A stretch of 64,000 nucleotides of DNA from Chryseobacterium geocarposphaerae (GCF_002797535.1 NZ_PGFD01000001.1:124001-188000), one strand, 5' to 3'. Positions 52,430-61,178 are shown, counted from the first letter of the stretch. Program-made: numbers and translations. The notes: generated by a model from the letters alone, not told the origin.

Positions 52430-52437
52430 TATATTTG
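52430..52437 (+). promoter_or_regulatory. -7 box of the deformylase-like gene
   Basis: TATATTTG is a perfect -7 consensus, 19 bases before the ATG at 52456. Confidence 0.5.
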
Positions 52438-52455
52438 TAAAACATCCTTTAAAAA

Positions 52456-53085
52456 ATGAAAAAACTACCTTTTCTCCTTATACTTTTCATGGGTTTAATC
52501 CATGCTCAGAAACTAACTTCTACTGAGATCTCAATTATTAATCAGGGAGATATCAATTCAGCATTACCGATTTATCAGACGACGGATGAGCATCAGCATA
52601 AAACTTTGTTAAGTCTTTCCACAGAAATTGATCCGTTGGATAAAAACACGGCAATTTTAGTCAAAAGAATGAAAGAATCTTTACTTTCAACGGATGGAGG
52701 AGTAGGAATTGCAGCACCACAGGTGGGAATAAATAGAAAAATTATCTGGGTTCAGCGTTTTGATAAACAAGGCGAACCTCTGGAATATTTCATCAATCCT
52801 ATGATTGTTTGGAGATCGGAACTGCAGAATCTTGGTCCGGAAGGCGACTTGTCCATTCCTGATTTCAGAGACCAGTTTTACAGAAGCAAAGTGATCCAAT
52901 TGGAATATGTTGATTTAAAAGGTCAAAAATATTCAGAAATTGTAGAAGGCTTTACTGCGGTAATTTTCCAGCACGAAATCGACCATCTTTTCGGAATTTT
53001 AATTTCAGATAAAAAAGAAAAAGAGAAAAACGATTCTTATAAAAAAGTGGATGCCTTCAAGAAAAGTGATTCTGTGACAAGATAG
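52456..53085 (+). CDS. Exported peptide deformylase-like protein
   Basis: A 209-residue protein that has the deformylase fold motifs but begins with a signal peptide (MKKLPFLLILFMGLIHAQ). Motif 1 is GVGIAAPQVG and motif 3 is QHEIDH (His173, Glu174, His177). Motif 2 reads EGDLS, with Asp131 in place of the metal-binding cysteine of EGCLS. Deformylases normally act on nascent chains in the cytoplasm, so an exported form cannot serve that role. It may be a hydrolase on other formyl or peptide substrates, or inactive. Named cautiously; the fold assignment is firm. Confidence 0.87.
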   Translation: MKKLPFLLILFMGLIHAQKLTSTEISIINQGDINSALPIYQTTDEHQHKTLLSLSTEIDPLDKNTAILVKRMKESLLSTDGGVGIAAPQVGINRKIIWVQRFDKQGEPLEYFINPMIVWRSELQNLGPEGDLSIPDFRDQFYRSKVIQLEYVDLKGQKYSEIVEGFTAVIFQHEIDHLFGILISDKKEKEKNDSYKKVDAFKKSDSVTR

Positions 53086-53087
53086 AT

Positions 53088-53735
53088 TTAGTTTAGATTA
53101 TTCTTCTGTTTATTATTAATATCTTCAACCATTTTAATAATTTCTAGGAAGTCATCTTCTTTTTTAAAAGCTTTTATCTTTTCAATAACTTCAGGGTAAT
53201 CTTTGAACAGAATATAGAGATTTTCTTTTGCCTTTTCATATTTCTTTTCTTTCATTCTTATCATATAAGGGTAAGCATATAACTTTTTATCAGGATCACT
53301 GGAATCCTGAAAAACAAAATTCGGATAATCTTCTGCGACTCTTGCGATCGCATTATAACCTCTTATAGAAGTAAAATAAATATTGAATTTTCCTTCAGAA
53401 ATGACTTCTCCAAAGGTTTCCGTAATTTTTGTCGGACTTCCAACTAAAGCATAATTTTCGGCATAGGCAGAGAAATTGTATAAAGGGACAAATTTCATGT
53501 TTTCCGAAGAAAAGCTTACAATATCATAAGGTGTATACTTTACAGGTTTTTCTTTTTCGGCTGTTCTGAAACTTAATTTATCATTCTGACTCGGGTACCA
53601 TTTGATCTGCCCGCTGAGTTCGGACTGATCCTTGAGTGTTATCTTTCCATCGGTAAACTCTGTGGCAAAAGCATACTTTTGGGCATAAGAAAAAATTGTA
53701 CTTACAACTAAAATTAGACTGAAGATTTGTTTCAT
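53088..53735 (-). CDS. Secreted protein of unknown function
   Basis: A 215-residue protein with a signal peptide (MKQIFSLILVVSTIFSYAQ). The mature part begins with a small beta-rich region (TDGKITLKDQSELSGQIKWY, then PYDIVSFSSENMKFVPLYNF). It ends with a helical, lysine-rich tail (YEKAKENLYILFKDYPEVIE). The first region recalls proteins with an FKBP-like or SH3-like barrel, but no family is recognised. It is convergent with the deformylase-like gene, with only two bases between their stops. Confidence 0.72.
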   Translation of the reverse strand: MKQIFSLILVVSTIFSYAQKYAFATEFTDGKITLKDQSELSGQIKWYPSQNDKLSFRTAEKEKPVKYTPYDIVSFSSENMKFVPLYNFSAYAENYALVGSPTKITETFGEVISEGKFNIYFTSIRGYNAIARVAEDYPNFVFQDSSDPDKKLYAYPYMIRMKEKKYEKAKENLYILFKDYPEVIEKIKAFKKEDDFLEIIKMVEDINNKQKNNLN

Positions 53736-53874
53736 GATATTGGTGTTGTTTGAAATCCAAAAATATTAAATTATTTCGGTGTTGAAGCATTAATATCTCC
53801 TGATTTAAACGCTATAAATTAACTGAGAAATTATAGTGAACAATAGATTATAATGGTAATAATCAGGATTGTTT

Positions 53875-54630
53875 TCACTTTGATATCACAATTAATTTTC
53901 GACAGTATTTATCTTTGTCATAAACATATTTTGTATTTAATGAGCTTTCTGATGAAGGTATTTCTTTAAGATCGTATCGAATGAGGTCAAATAAAACTTT
54001 GACTTTATTATTCCAATCTTTAGCAATATAACTTTTTTGCAAATTGTATTGACGTGGAAAAGAAACACTAAAGGTTTTCGGAATATCATTTTCCATTTCA
54101 TAGATTTTTACACCATGATGATACATAGTATGCATTTTTTTGTCAATTATTATTTTACCATTATCTAAAATTGTAGGAAAGGAACTTGAAAAATATGCGA
54201 TCTTATTTTTTGTATTAAAAAGAATATAATTATCAATTTCGAAAGTCTTTACATTAAAAATAAAATAGTTTTCGATTTTAGCAACAATCGTAATCTTTGT
54301 TCTTTCGTCACAAAATGGAACTGAAATTACTTTATCATCCTGTAATACTTTTGAATTAATACAATGTTCTGTAATTTGACCTTTAAATTGTAAATTAAAT
54401 TCTTTCCAAAGCGTATTTTGATCGGGTGAATTTATTTTGGGAATGATAATGCTGTCTTTTTTTATATGATTAAATAAAATATTGTTAACCAATTGAACAT
54501 TCATTCTAAGATTTCCTACAATAGTCATATCGAAATCTTCACAATTAAATTCATAAGGATTGGAGACATAATCCTGTGCTTTTGAAAAGGAATTTATAAT
54601 TACTAATAGAAATGTTAACCATTTAGCCAT
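53875..54630 (-). CDS. Secreted protein of unknown function
   Basis: A 251-residue protein with a signal peptide (MAKWLTFLLVIINSFSKAQ). The mature part is asparagine- and isoleucine-rich and AT-rich at the DNA level. Short strand-like runs (TIVAKIENYFIFNVKTFEID) and a few cysteines (NCEDFDM, HCINSK and PFCDERT) are visible. No family is recognised. It is followed 19 bases upstream by a small membrane-protein gene on the same strand, so they may be co-transcribed. Low GC and lack of homology suggest an accessory gene. Confidence 0.65.
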   Translation of the reverse strand: MAKWLTFLLVIINSFSKAQDYVSNPYEFNCEDFDMTIVGNLRMNVQLVNNILFNHIKKDSIIIPKINSPDQNTLWKEFNLQFKGQITEHCINSKVLQDDKVISVPFCDERTKITIVAKIENYFIFNVKTFEIDNYILFNTKNKIAYFSSSFPTILDNGKIIIDKKMHTMYHHGVKIYEMENDIPKTFSVSFPRQYNLQKSYIAKDWNNKVKVLFDLIRYDLKEIPSSESSLNTKYVYDKDKYCRKLIVISK

Positions 54631-54649
54631 TACTCTATTGAAATCTCAA

Positions 54650-54901
54650 TTAAAACTTTAAATTCCTGGATTTAATTTCATTTTCGAGCTCTCTGCTGTC
54701 CGTTTTATTTTTGATTAAAAAGAATACAAAGACTAATGGAAAAAGAGTGAAAAAAGTAAAGCCATTTTTTACAGCTCCATATATTGAAATTCCTATTAGA
54801 AATCCAATAAGGACGGCATTGATAATAAGTTGTGTTTTTAAATTTTTCCTTTTGTCTAATAACTCCTGATCACTGTATTTTGCAAATTTTTCTTCTTTCA
54901 T
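54650..54901 (-). CDS. Small membrane protein of unknown function
   Basis: An 83-residue protein with a charged N-terminal helix (EEKFAKYSDQELLDKRKNLK), two hydrophobic segments (TQLIINAVLIGFLIGISIYG and GFTFFTLFPLVFVFFLI), and a charged tail (KTDSRELENEIKSRNLKF). The type is common in Bacteroidetes and has no known role. It lies upstream of the secreted protein gene at 54630 with 19 bases between. Confidence 0.65.
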   Translation of the reverse strand: MKEEKFAKYSDQELLDKRKNLKTQLIINAVLIGFLIGISIYGAVKNGFTFFTLFPLVFVFFLIKNKTDSRELENEIKSRNLKF

Positions 54902-54978
54902 TATCTGATGTTTTAATGTTGTCTGATGATTCTATAAAATTAATTATTTTCCTCAGAAGAGCTCTTAAAAAACAAAAA

Positions 54979-55003
54979 AATCCGCTTCAAAAGAAACAGA
55001 TTT
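54979..55003 (-). terminator. Terminator after ohr
   Basis: On the minus strand AATCTGTTTC-TTTT-GAAGCGGATT forms a 10-bp stem with two G-T pairs, followed by a T-run. Confidence 0.7.
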
Positions 55004-55029
55004 TAGATTATACTTAAAGAAAATTATTC

Positions 55030-55452
55030 TTAATTGTTTGTTACCGATAACTTCACTTCAATATTATTTCTTGTGGCATTCGAATAAGGGCATATTTCGT
55101 GGGCTTTTTCCGTTAAAGCCTGTGCTTCTTCAATCGAAACTCCGGGAATATTCACATCCAGTTCAACGGCTAATCCGAAACCTCCGTTTTCTAATTGTCC
55201 GATGCTTACTAATGCTGTAACGGTTGTTTCTCCGGTTCTTGTTTTTGATAAGCTAATGACTCTGTTCAAAGCACTGTCGAAACACGCTGAATATCCTGCT
55301 GCAAAAAGCATTTCAGGATTGGTAAAATCATCGTTTGCACCACCTAAAGCTTTTGGCATTCTTACTTCTAAATCAAGAATTCCGTTTTCACTTTTTACCT
55401 GACCGTTTCTGCCTCCTTTTGCGGTAACTTTTGTTGTATATAAGGTTTTCAT
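55030..55452 (-). CDS. ohr: Organic hydroperoxide resistance protein
   Basis: A 140-residue peroxiredoxin-like OsmC/Ohr enzyme that reduces organic peroxides with a two-cysteine active site. Cys57 is in LFAAGYSACFDSAL and Cys121 in HEICPYSNATRNN, both at Ohr spacing. KVTAKGGRNGQVKSENG at the start and the ELDVNIPGVS strand are typical of the Ohr subfamily. Its start codon abuts the ohrR stop with no space, and the operon order is nitroreductase, ohrR, ohr. Confidence 0.94.
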   Translation of the reverse strand: MKTLYTTKVTAKGGRNGQVKSENGILDLEVRMPKALGGANDDFTNPEMLFAAGYSACFDSALNRVISLSKTRTGETTVTALVSIGQLENGGFGLAVELDVNIPGVSIEEAQALTEKAHEICPYSNATRNNIEVKLSVTNN

Positions 55453-55887
55453 TTATTTTTCTATTTTGTTTAATATTTTTTGGACACTTTCTTTCAGCGC
55501 TATCCAGTCTTCTTTCGTGACATCTATTTTGCTGTGAATCTTTTCGGGAATCTCACATGCCTTTTGCTGAAGAGCCTTCCCTGATTCTGTGATGAATACT
55601 TCAACCACTCTTTCATCTTCTTTTTTCCTTTTTCGCTGGATAAATCCTTTGGCTTCCAATCTTTTTAAAAGAGGAGTCAATGTACCGCTGTCTAAATACA
55701 GTTTTTCTCCAATGCTGTTCACGGCAAGACCATCATTTTCCCACAACACCATCATGACAAGATATTGCGGATAGGTAATGTCGAGCTCGTCAAGAAACGG
55801 ACGGTAAAGTCCTGTAATCTCCTTTGCAATTACATAAAGTGGGAAGCAAATTTGATTTTTTAATTGTAAAGATTCTGAATTTTTCAT
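55453..55887 (-). CDS. ohrR: MarR family organic peroxide repressor
   Basis: A 144-residue MarR/OhrR regulator. The peroxide-sensing cysteine is Cys14 in LQLKNQICFPLYVIAKE, and the winged helix is NSIGEKLYLDSGTLTPLLKR with wing residues in KRKKEDERVVEV. The ATG at 55887 is chosen so that this cysteine is at the usual OhrR position. The frame extends to 55950, but that would overlap the nitroreductase gene. A symmetrical operator-like sequence lies ahead of the operon at 56606. Confidence 0.93.
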   Translation of the reverse strand: MKNSESLQLKNQICFPLYVIAKEITGLYRPFLDELDITYPQYLVMMVLWENDGLAVNSIGEKLYLDSGTLTPLLKRLEAKGFIQRKRKKEDERVVEVFITESGKALQQKACEIPEKIHSKIDVTKEDWIALKESVQKILNKIEK

Positions 55888-55915
55888 ACGATAGAAAAAT
55901 GAAAATTGATGGTTG

Positions 55916-56548
55916 TTATTTTTTAATGATGAATTCCTGCATCGGAACACGAACTTTCTTCATAGAAGCCAGCCAGTCTTTTTCTTCGTCTCTGTAACCA
56001 AGATAAAGCAAACTTACACTTTTTAGCCCTAATTCTTTTAGCCCCAGAATTTCATCAACGATCTCATTACTGAAACCTTCTGCAGGCGTACTGTCGATTT
56101 TCAGTTCTGCTGCCTGAGCTAAAGCAAACCCTAATGCAATATAAGTCTGTCTTGCTGTGTGGGCAAAGTGTTCTTCAGGAGTCTGCGCCCCATAAATTTC
56201 TTTAATTTTATCCGTATAACTGCCAAAACGTCCTCTTGGCAATTCTCTTACATCGGTGTGATAATCATAAACTTTGTCGATTTTTTCGTCAGAATAACTG
56301 TCCCAGGCTGCAAATACCAAAACATGGGAAGAGTCTCTCATTACTTCAGGATTCAAAGCACCCTGAACCATTTTTTCTTTTAATTCCTGGTTTTCCACTA
56401 CGATAACACGGAACGGCTGTAAACCTGATGAAGTAGGAGCTAATCTTGCTGCCTCTAAAATAGTATTTAAATCTTTTTCTGAAACTTTTTTAGTCGGATC
56501 ATATGCTTTTACGGCATGTCTCCATTCTAAATCTTGTATTAATGACAT
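55916..56548 (-). CDS. NAD(P)H-dependent nitroreductase family oxidoreductase
   Basis: A 210-residue flavoprotein of the nitroreductase family. The FMN-binding N-terminal stretch is LEWRHAVKAYDPTKKVSEKD and the substrate region is EAARLAPTSSGLQPFRVIVV. The C-terminal QAAELKIDSTPAEGF carries the second FMN contact. Such enzymes reduce nitroaromatics, quinones or dihydropteridine. It is the first gene of the peroxide operon (nitroreductase, then ohrR after 28 bases, then ohr), an arrangement common in Chryseobacterium. Confidence 0.92.
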   Translation of the reverse strand: MSLIQDLEWRHAVKAYDPTKKVSEKDLNTILEAARLAPTSSGLQPFRVIVVENQELKEKMVQGALNPEVMRDSSHVLVFAAWDSYSDEKIDKVYDYHTDVRELPRGRFGSYTDKIKEIYGAQTPEEHFAHTARQTYIALGFALAQAAELKIDSTPAEGFSNEIVDEILGLKELGLKSVSLLYLGYRDEEKDWLASMKKVRVPMQEFIIKK

Positions 56549-56590
56549 CTTGTTTTATTTTAAAAATTATTGTTTACTGATATTATTATG

Positions 56591-56625
56591 CAAATATATA
56601 GCCAATTAAATTGTACACAATTTAA
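56591..56625 (-). promoter_or_regulatory. OhrR-type operator and promoter
   Basis: TTAAATTGT (56606-56614), a 2-base spacer and ACAATTTAA (56617-56625) form a perfect inverted repeat with 9-base arms. The -7 box TATATTTG (56598 to 56591, minus) is just downstream. The AATTGT-ACAATT half sites match the known style of OhrR operators. The operator covers the spacer between the -33 and -7 boxes. Confidence 0.75.
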
Positions 56626-56741
56626 TTTATTAAAATTTAACATTTGAAAAAATCTATAATTATTATTAATGGAAATTTAAGTTACTGATTTTTAATTTGG
56701 TAAATAAAAAAAAACTGTATCAGATAGATGCAGATTGACGT

Positions 56742-57773
56742 CTATTTTTTAATTAGATCACTTTTAAGAATGATATTTTTAATTTCAGTTTCGAAATAAT
56801 AGTATAAACTGCTGTCTTCATTCATCTGATTTTCCAGAATAATAATACTGACATCACTTTCAGGAATATAAATATTAAGAGAAGCAAAGCCGTCTCCCAA
56901 TCCCGTATGACCGAAATACTGAATATTCTGATCCTTTACAATTCTGATATTATAGCCATATCCCATTTTTTCTTTTCCGAAAACATCATGTTGCGACATT
57001 GCGGAGGGAGTAGTCATCACCTGATACATTTTAGAGCTTAAAATTTTTCCTTTATGAAGGTTGCCGTTCCAGATGGATAGATCTTTTGCAGTTGTTATTA
57101 CCCCGTCTGCAGGCAGATTTTCATTGTTGATAAAAGACTCCTGAACCGGAGTGAAAATATTATTTTCTACCATATGTCCGGAAACAAGATTTCTCCGGTT
57201 TTCTTTAGAATAGCAGAAAGTATTTTTCATTCCTAATTGCCGGAACAGTTTATTGGCTAATTCCGTATAAGTTTTATGAGAAACGTTTTCAATAATTTTC
57301 CCCAGGAGAATATTAGACAGGTTGCCATATTTAAAATCGGATCCAGGTTTGAATAACAAAGGTTTTTCAAGATCTGAAATTCCATGGGTATGATTTAATA
57401 ATTGATGAACTGTCACGAAATCTGCCCATGTTTGGGTGAGGTTTGGCAAATACTTTTTGATTGGCGATTGTAAATCAATTTTTCTCTGTTCGACTTGTTT
57501 TAATAATAAAACGGCTGTGATTTGTTTGGTGTTTGACATAATTTCAAACTGATCATCAGGTTGTAAAGGAATTTTGGTATTTACATTTTGAAAACCATAA
57601 GCTTTTGAATATTGCGTCTTCCCGTTTTTTGTGATCAGAATGACACCGTTGAATGTTCTGGGAGTTTTGGTTGTTATTAAGCTGTCAATTTTACGGATAT
57701 ATTTAGTCTGAGCAGACGAAAATGAAAACAGAAAAATTACTAATAGTGGAAATAATCTGAACTTTTGTGACAT
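56742..57773 (-). CDS. Serine hydrolase, class C beta-lactamase-like
   Basis: A 343-residue exported serine hydrolase (signal peptide cleavage at SSAQ). The catalytic Ser-x-x-Lys is in FEIMSNTKQITAVLLLK (Ser80, Lys83), Tyr-x-Asn is in KYGNLSNILLGKII, and the C-terminal H-x-G is in FGHTGLGDGFAS. Members act as D-Ala-D-Ala peptidases, esterases or beta-lactamases; the exact activity is not clear. The gene stands alone and is divergent from the SDR gene at 57914. Confidence 0.9.
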   Translation of the reverse strand: MSQKFRLFPLLVIFLFSFSSAQTKYIRKIDSLITTKTPRTFNGVILITKNGKTQYSKAYGFQNVNTKIPLQPDDQFEIMSNTKQITAVLLLKQVEQRKIDLQSPIKKYLPNLTQTWADFVTVHQLLNHTHGISDLEKPLLFKPGSDFKYGNLSNILLGKIIENVSHKTYTELANKLFRQLGMKNTFCYSKENRRNLVSGHMVENNIFTPVQESFINNENLPADGVITTAKDLSIWNGNLHKGKILSSKMYQVMTTPSAMSQHDVFGKEKMGYGYNIRIVKDQNIQYFGHTGLGDGFASLNIYIPESDVSIIILENQMNEDSSLYYYFETEIKNIILKSDLIKK

Positions 57774-57913
57774 GGGGTAGTGTTATTTTGAACCTCAAAA
57801 ATAAAATTAAAAATCAAATTAGATGATATAAAATAATCTGAATTCCGCAAGAATCGGATTTTTTGAGAACCGCTGTTTTTGAAACTTTGCATTAGTATTT
57901 TAAACGATAAACA

Positions 57914-58666
57914 ATGCAAAGATTTACAAACAAATCTGCCTTAATCACAGGCGGAACAAACGGGATGGGATTCGCAACGGCACAACAATTGATCAGGGAA
58001 GGCGGAACGGCGATTATTACAGGAAGGAGCGAGGAAACCGTTAACAAGGCATTAAAAGAATTAGGGAAAAATGCTTTCGGAATTGTTTCCGATGTCGGAA
58101 ATATAAGTGACTTAATGAATCTCCGAAATGAAGTCAAAAAATACACGGAGAATATTGATTTGGTGTTTGCCAATGCAGGTTACGGAAGATTTTCACCGAT
58201 CGAAAATGTGGACGAAAATCATTTTGATGAATTGTTCAATATGTTGGTAAAAGGTTCTTTTTTCACGGTTCAGCAGATGTTACCGTTGATGAAAAAAGGA
58301 AGTTCTGTGATTTTCAATACCTCCGTTGCTACTGAAATTGCGATGCCCAATTTTTCAGTTTATTCTGCGGCAAAATCAGCGGTACAGTCTTTTATCAAAA
58401 CATTTGCAACGGAATTGACAGAAAGAGGAATCCGGGTAAATGGAATAAGCGCAGGTCACATCAAAACGAATATTTTTAACAATACCGGTCTAAATTCAGA
58501 ACAAATTGAAGAGGCGGTCAAAAATATTATTCCTACTATACCTTTTAAAAGACAAGGAGAAGCATCAGAAATTGCAAATGCGGTACTTTTCCTGGCATCG
58601 GAAGAGGCTTCATATATTCATGGCGCGGAACTGAAAGTGGATGCGGGGATTTCTGTGATAAGATAA
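57914..58666 (+). CDS. SDR family oxidoreductase
   Basis: A 250-residue classical short-chain dehydrogenase with TGGTNGMGFATAQQLIREGG at the N-terminus, NAGYGR at about residue 88, Ser in IFNTSVATEIAMP and Tyr-Lys in YSAAKSAVQSFI. The tail ends DAGISVIR. A terminator hairpin follows. Such genes in Bacteroidetes are often regulated by a divergent HTH gene; here the neighbour is a serine hydrolase and no regulator is seen. Substrate unknown. Confidence 0.91.
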   Translation: MQRFTNKSALITGGTNGMGFATAQQLIREGGTAIITGRSEETVNKALKELGKNAFGIVSDVGNISDLMNLRNEVKKYTENIDLVFANAGYGRFSPIENVDENHFDELFNMLVKGSFFTVQQMLPLMKKGSSVIFNTSVATEIAMPNFSVYSAAKSAVQSFIKTFATELTERGIRVNGISAGHIKTNIFNNTGLNSEQIEEAVKNIIPTIPFKRQGEASEIANAVLFLASEEASYIHGAELKVDAGISVIR

Positions 58667-58675
58667 TAATAAAAA

Positions 58676-58712
58676 ATCTCCTATGTTTACAATATTAAAA
58701 CATAGGAGATAT
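58676..58712. terminator. Bidirectional terminator between the SDR and lipB
   Basis: ATCTCCTATGTTT (58676-58688) and AAACATAGGAGAT (58698-58710) form a perfect 13-bp stem, with A-runs before and T-rich sequence after. Confidence 0.85.
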
Positions 58713-58731
58713 TTATTTTACTAATAAAAGA

Positions 58732-59460
58732 TTATTTATAATTTAATTCCGCCTCAAAAACATCCGTAAAATGTTTCCTGATTTTAGCTTTAATGTCTTC
58801 CATTTCTTCGGGAGTCAAATCTCTTTCAAGTTCTCTTTTTAAAGAAGTGACTTGCTTATCTTTGATTCCACAAGGAATGATGTATTCAAAATAACGCATA
58901 TCCGTATTCACATTCAAGGCAAAACCATGTAAAGTTACCCAGCGTGAAGCTTTTACACCCATCGCACAGATTTTTCTGGCATATGGTTTTCCGACATCCA
59001 GCCAGACTCCCGTTTCTCCTGGTGAGCGTTCTCCTTTTAAACCATATTCTGCAATGGTTCTGATGATCACTTCTTCAAGATTTCGCATGTATTTATGAAT
59101 ATCCGTAAAGAAATTTTCAAGGTCTAAAATCGGGTAGCCCACAATTTGCCCGTATCCATGATACGTAATATCTCCGCCACGGTTTACTTTTACGAAAGTG
59201 GCGTCGATTTCCTTTAACTGATCCATTCCGGCCAGCATATTTTCTTCATGTCCGCTTTTTCCCAATGTATAGACATGTGGATGTTCAACTAAAAGAAAAT
59301 GGTTGGGAGTTGTGCTATGTTCTTCTGCAGGTAAGTCGCGATTCTTTATTTTCGTATCAATAATATCTTTCATCAGTTTTTCCTGATAATCCCAAGCGGG
59401 TTGATATTCTTTTATGCCTAAATCTTCGAATTCTACTACTTTATTCTGAATTGTGTTCAT
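58732..59460 (-). CDS. lipB: Octanoyl-[acyl-carrier-protein] transferase
   Basis: Moves octanoyl groups from acyl carrier protein to lipoate-dependent enzymes, the first step of lipoate assembly. A 242-residue protein from ATG 59460. Landmarks are EHPHVYTLGKSGHEENML, HGYGQIVGYPILDL, the catalytic lysine in KICAMGVKASRWVTLHGFAL and the catalytic cysteine in YIIPCGIKDKQVTSL. The extended GTG start at 59478 is rejected because it is the last base of a perfect -7 box (TAAATTTG, 59485-59478). Confidence 0.94.
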   Translation of the reverse strand: MNTIQNKVVEFEDLGIKEYQPAWDYQEKLMKDIIDTKIKNRDLPAEEHSTTPNHFLLVEHPHVYTLGKSGHEENMLAGMDQLKEIDATFVKVNRGGDITYHGYGQIVGYPILDLENFFTDIHKYMRNLEEVIIRTIAEYGLKGERSPGETGVWLDVGKPYARKICAMGVKASRWVTLHGFALNVNTDMRYFEYIIPCGIKDKQVTSLKRELERDLTPEEMEDIKAKIRKHFTDVFEAELNYK

Positions 59461-59559
59461 ACCATTTTTTGAATACACAAATTTAGTGATTTTTATGCTT
59501 GTATGGAATGGACAAAATCTATGGTATTTATTCTTGAATCTCTATTTTGTAAAGCTTAA

Positions 59560-60144
59560 TCAGACAGTTTTCAGGATTTGCCTTCTTACTCTTGACAACG
59601 TTTCTCTCGACATCCCAAGATAAGAGGCAATCATATGCAGAGGAACTCTGTTGAGCAAATCAGGATGATTTTTAATAAAATGTAAATATTTATCTTCGGG
59701 AGTACTGCTGATATTCACCAGCAGCCTGTTATTGATTTCCATTGTTTTTTTTGTTAAAAGTTCCTCAATAAAGATACTGAGTGTAGGAATCTCTTCCCGA
59801 AGCTGATGGAAATCATTAAGATTAAATATGAAAATCTCTGAAGGTTCCAGAGTTTCAATATTCAGTTTTGAAGGCGTATTAGTATAGAAACTTTCAGGAT
59901 CTGTAGTCCAGGACATTTCATTGACAAACTGCAGAATATGCTCACTTCCGTCTTCGGAAATAGAATAATTCCTGAGTAGACCTTTGGCAACAAAAATTTT
60001 TAAGTTACAGATATCTCCCTGCCTGCAAATCATTTCCTTACGTGGAAGCGTGATTAATTTACTTTTTTCTACAATTAAATTAAACTTTTCATCCGTTAGA
60101 TCAGGAAGAACCTTCTGGAAATATTTTTTAAAGATTTCTGACAT
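59560..60144 (-). CDS. Crp/Fnr family regulator
   Basis: A 194-residue regulator with a cNMP-type sensor domain (REEIPTLSIFIEELL in the dimer helix) and a C-terminal shortened helix-turn-helix (RVPLHMIASYLGMSRETLSRVRR). A cysteine pair MICRQGDICNLK sits in the sensor domain. It is divergent from the epimerase-like gene, with 132 bases between. That space holds GTCAAATGAC, related to the palindromes near the other Crp/Fnr-SDR pair (34531, 35222). Control of the divergent gene is inferred. Confidence 0.88.
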   Translation of the reverse strand: MSEIFKKYFQKVLPDLTDEKFNLIVEKSKLITLPRKEMICRQGDICNLKIFVAKGLLRNYSISEDGSEHILQFVNEMSWTTDPESFYTNTPSKLNIETLEPSEIFIFNLNDFHQLREEIPTLSIFIEELLTKKTMEINNRLLVNISSTPEDKYLHFIKNHPDLLNRVPLHMIASYLGMSRETLSRVRRQILKTV

Positions 60145-60202
60145 TTTTAAATAGAAATTATGTTTAAAATTACTCCTTTTTAATGAAACTGTGGTGAAAT
60201 TG

Positions 60203-60245
60203 TGTCAAATGACCTATTTTTAAGAATACACTAAAGCTACATTTG
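60203..60245 (+). promoter_or_regulatory. Crp/Fnr-type palindrome and promoter of the epimerase-like gene
   Basis: GTCAAATGAC at 60204-60213 is a perfect inverted repeat (GTCA-AA-TGAC). The -7 box TACATTTG is at 60238-60245, so the palindrome is centred about 43 bases before the expected start of transcription, the position used by class II Crp activation. Confidence 0.6.
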
Positions 60246-60276
60246 TACTAGAAATTTTTAACACAATACATATAAT

Positions 60277-61170
60277 ATGAAAGTTTTTGTAACAGGAGCT
60301 TCAGGATTTGTAGGCTCTGCAGTCGTAAAAGAATTAATAGCAAACGGACATCAGGTAACAGGATTGGCCCGCTCAGAGGAATCTGCGAAATTTATTTCAG
60401 AAGCCGGAGCAGAAGTTCTGATGGGAGATTTGGAAAGTTTTGATATTCTACAGAAAGGAGCGAGAGAAGCAGACGGGGTTATTCACACTGCTTTTATTCA
60501 TGATTTTTCGGATTACCAAAGTAACGCGCTTAAAGATGAAAAAGCTATCGAAGCCATGGGAGAGGTCCTCAAAGGAACGGATAAGCCTATTGTTGTTACA
60601 GGAGGAACACTGGGGTTACCGCTTATTAATGGAAAAATCACTGAAGACAGCAAAGCACCTGCGGAATCGGTCCGGTTTTCTGAAAAAGCTTTTGTGAGTT
60701 TGACGGAAGCAGGTGTTAATGCATCTATTGTACGTCTTTCCCCAAGCGTTTATGGGAATTCTGAACATGGTTTCAAAGGAGGTTTTGGCGTGATACTGGC
60801 AGAACTGGCAAAAACTAAAGGAACAGCAGCTTATATAGAAGATAGAAATAATGTTTGGCCTACAATTCATCGTCTGGATGCTGCGAAATTGTTTCGTTTA
60901 GCGCTCGAGAAAGGAGAAAAAGGAGCAAGATACAATGCTGTTAACAATGATAAGCAGTTATCCATGAAAGAATTTGCAGAATATATAGGTGAAAAGCTAA
61001 ATATTCCGGTACAATCTTTTTCTAAAGAAGAAGCCTCACAATATTTTACCTGGATGACATATTTTGTACAGGAAAATTGTCCGGCAACAAGTTTGCAAAC
61101 CCAGGAAAAACTGGGTTGGAAACCTTCCGAGAAAAGCTTTTTTGAGGAATTAGAAAAGTATTTCTTTTAA
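60277..61170 (+). CDS. NAD-dependent epimerase/SDR-family protein
   Basis: A 297-residue extended short-chain dehydrogenase. The N-terminal TGASGFVGSAVVKELIANGH is the Rossmann motif, GDLESFDILQKGAREADGVI the adenine pocket, and the catalytic region includes VVTGGTLGLP and FSEKAF in place of the common YxxxK. The C-terminal YAEYIGEKLNIPVQSFSKEE is of the type in NmrA-like or epimerase-like proteins. Substrate unknown. Activation by the divergent Crp/Fnr protein is inferred. A terminator follows. Confidence 0.86.
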   Translation: MKVFVTGASGFVGSAVVKELIANGHQVTGLARSEESAKFISEAGAEVLMGDLESFDILQKGAREADGVIHTAFIHDFSDYQSNALKDEKAIEAMGEVLKGTDKPIVVTGGTLGLPLINGKITEDSKAPAESVRFSEKAFVSLTEAGVNASIVRLSPSVYGNSEHGFKGGFGVILAELAKTKGTAAYIEDRNNVWPTIHRLDAAKLFRLALEKGEKGARYNAVNNDKQLSMKEFAEYIGEKLNIPVQSFSKEEASQYFTWMTYFVQENCPATSLQTQEKLGWKPSEKSFFEELEKYFF

Positions 61171-61178
61171 AAGATAAA

